In this document: piece after piece, positions 14,121 through 15,660 of the stretch
How the letters are laid out: each line of letters opens with the position of its first letter
Position numbering within the stretch: the first letter of the stretch is position 1
From: LH-M37 sp032251315
GTDB lineage: Bacteria; Pseudomonadota; Gammaproteobacteria; SZUA-229
DNA length: 15,660 nucleotides
Direction: 5' to 3'
Assembly: GCA_032251315.1 (NCBI GenBank)
Contig: JAVVEE010000060.1
Coordinates: 1-15,660, forward strand
Notes under the pieces: generated by a model
Told to the model about the DNA's origin: nothing
Databases searched by the model: none
Seen by the model: the letters and a program-made list of their open reading frames with translations, nothing else
Position numbers and translations under genes: made by a program

Positions 14121-15518
14121 ATGATCACCACCAGTTTCCTGATCTTCATGCTGGCTTTTCTGGCCATCGGCCTGTCATCCATGTTCAAGAGCAGAAAAAC
14201 CCAGGAGGACTATCTGGTAGCGGACAAGTCTGTCCCCGCCTGGCTGACCGGGCTGTCTGCGGTGGCCACCAACAACAGCGGTTTTATGTTTATCGGCATG
14301 ATCGGCCTGACCTACAGTACCGGGCTGTCTTCGATATGGGTGATGCTGGGCTGGATTGCCGGTGACCTGATGGCGTCGCTGCTCGCGGTAGGAAAAATTC
14401 ACGCCGCCTCGCGTTCGGAAAAGGTGCACTCCTTCGGCGGCCTGCTGGGACACTGGCACGGAAATAATCACCATCATCTGCGCCGTCTGATCGGCATTCT
14501 GACGGTGTTTTTCCTCACCCTCTATGCCGCCGCGCAATTGAAAGCCGGTAGTAAGGCGACGCAGGTGATGCTGGACTGGGAGCCTTCCACCGGCATCATT
14601 ATTGGTGCCGTCATCGTGCTTGTTTACAGTACCGCCGGTGGGCTGCGCGCCTCGATATGGACTGATGCGGCACAGTCTATGGTGATGATCGCCGGCATGG
14701 CGGTGCTCATCATCGGCGGCATTCAGATCGCCGGCGGCTGGGATAGCGCGCTGCACAAACTGGCCCAGATCGAACCCGATTATCTCGACTGGTTCCCCGA
14801 TAGCTCTGTGCCGGAAATACTGCTATTTATCACCGGCTGGGTGTTCGGGGGCATGGCCGTGATCGGACAGCCGCACATCGTCATCCGCTTTATCAGTCTG
14901 GATGACCCGCGCCACATCAACCGCATGCGCGTCTACTATTACAGCTGGTTCACCCTTTTTTACAGTGCCACCATCGCAGTCGGGCTGTTGAGCCGCATCG
15001 CTTTCCCGGAGACGGCCAACTTCGATGCCGAACTGGCGCTGCCGACCATGGCACAAACCGTCATGCCGGATGTTTTCGTCGGTCTGGTACTGGCGGCGCT
15101 GTTCGCGGCCACCCTGTCGACAGCCGACTCGCTCATCCTCTCCTGTTCCGCCGCGCTCACCCGCGACTTCATTCAGCATCCCGGCAAAGTGCATTCGCTG
15201 ATTGTCGCCAAAGTGGCGACACTGGTTATTCTCAGCACCGCTGCGGTTATCGCCCTGACCGGCACGCAGACCGTGTTTGCCCTGGTGCTGGACGCATGGG
15301 GCCTGCTCGGCTCAGCCTTCGCGCCGCTGATTATCGTCTACGCGCTGGGCTACCGCGCCTCGCAGACACTGGCCATCAGCATGGTCATCGTCGGCATCAC
15401 CTGTTTTCTGGCGTGGCAACAACTCGCACCGGGCGGGCTGATATACAGCGTCGCACCGGGTATTCTCTCCGGTCTGCTGTGGTTTGTGGTGGGCAGGAAA
15501 GTGCTTGATAGAGCGTAG
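14121..15518 (+). CDS. sodium:solute symporter, PutP-like (SSS family)
   Basis: This inner-membrane cotransporter has 465 residues and about 12-13 membrane segments. Family marks are LSAVATNNSG (45-54), the GGLRASIWTDAAQ stretch (173-185) and the sodium-site segment FAATLSTADSLILSCSAALTRD (broken at residue 340), with S333 and T334 matching the PutP sodium ligands. However, the position of the essential PutP aspartate D55 appears to be asparagine (N51), so proline transport is doubtful and the ion coupling may differ. The substrate cannot be assigned. A His-rich cytoplasmic loop (HWHGNNHHH, 111-119) is unusual. No partner genes are in view. Confidence 0.93.
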   Translation: MITTSFLIFMLAFLAIGLSSMFKSRKTQEDYLVADKSVPAWLTGLSAVATNNSGFMFIGMIGLTYSTGLSSIWVMLGWIAGDLMASLLAVGKIHAASRSEKVHSFGGLLGHWHGNNHHHLRRLIGILTVFFLTLYAAAQLKAGSKATQVMLDWEPSTGIIIGAVIVLVYSTAGGLRASIWTDAAQSMVMIAGMAVLIIGGIQIAGGWDSALHKLAQIEPDYLDWFPDSSVPEILLFITGWVFGGMAVIGQPHIVIRFISLDDPRHINRMRVYYYSWFTLFYSATIAVGLLSRIAFPETANFDAELALPTMAQTVMPDVFVGLVLAALFAATLSTADSLILSCSAALTRDFIQHPGKVHSLIVAKVATLVILSTAAVIALTGTQTVFALVLDAWGLLGSAFAPLIIVYALGYRASQTLAISMVIVGITCFLAWQQLAPGGLIYSVAPGILSGLLWFVVGRKVLDRA

Positions 15519-15660
15519 AGAATCAGCGCGACTGAGTCGAAGCCAGCTTAAAAACGGCAGGGTGGTACGCTCAAACCAAGTACTAAAGTGGACCCCATAA
15601 TCAAGACAAAAATATCACGAGTTTAAGTTGTACATTCAATCTCATCCACAGCTGGTCGGC
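15519..15660. other. right-edge segment, possible insertion-sequence end
   Basis: After the symporter stop, the text from GTGGACCCCATAATCAAGAC (15590-15609) resembles the outer end of some insertion sequences. On the minus strand a frame open from the window edge ends in LKLVIFLS and a stop close to that end, as transposase genes often do. The window ends too soon to decide. No terminator was seen for the symporter. Confidence 0.2.

Noticed and set aside
14011..14124. 37-codon open frame ending in an ATGA overlap with the symporter start
   Set aside because: The overlap is suggestive of a leader peptide, but it has no clear ribosome binding site and its repetitive Thr/Ile end is not convincing.
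14175..14756. 193-codon minus-strand frame over the symporter
   Set aside because: Shadow rich in His/Gln/Arg/Gly, typical of reverse reading of a membrane-protein gene.

Overview
The window reads as chromosome of a mid-GC gammaproteobacterium. The evidence is close E. coli-type relatives (Mak-like ROK kinase, YadG/YadH exporter, YbaN), sigma70-like promoter elements, and families typical of free-living, often sulfur- or metal-adapted, gammaproteobacteria. Species cannot be named from the sequence. No rRNA, tRNA, CRISPR array or phage module was seen.

Left part (1-4881). A PduO-type cobalamin adenosyltransferase overlaps a Mak-like fructokinase. A six-helix DUF6580 membrane protein follows with its own candidate promoter and a strong terminator. 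Next come a dispersed-type inverted repeat and the leftward yadG-yadH ABC exporter pair, transcribed divergently from a TetR-family regulator. A compact element with perfect 28-bp inverted arms (4889-4996) follows the TetR gene, and then a small conserved gene of unknown function (5036-5479).

Centre (5552-9381, minus strand). This is the most interesting part: a complete copper-binding RiPP (HvfA / bufferin-type) operon. In transcription order it holds a 100-residue secreted precursor with three EGKCG boxes and one EAKCG box (hvfA), a DUF692 multinuclear-iron maturase (hvfB), a DUF2063 partner (hvfC), a secreted protein I cannot assign, a TlpA-like thioredoxin and a YbaN/DUF454 membrane protein. 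Four of these genes are joined by short overlaps. Upstream of hvfA lies a Fur-box-like sequence overlapping a candidate promoter. Between hvfA and hvfB lies a terminator-like hairpin followed by a candidate internal promoter, an arrangement that would give much precursor and less enzyme. The usual DoxX-type hvfD is not in the window; the unknown protein plus TlpA occupy the place of extra accessory genes.

Right part (9382-15660). An AT-rich stretch carries a sulfotransferase-like gene, several inverted repeats and a frameshifted small gene, and looks recently acquired. Host-like sequence resumes with a 2OG-Fe(II) oxygenase, a DUF6172-like small protein, a MipA/OmpV outer-membrane protein preceded by a nested dyad, a convergent DUF1496-like small protein, and a PutP-like sodium/solute symporter. 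The last ~140 bases may hold the edge of a mobile element, but this is weak.
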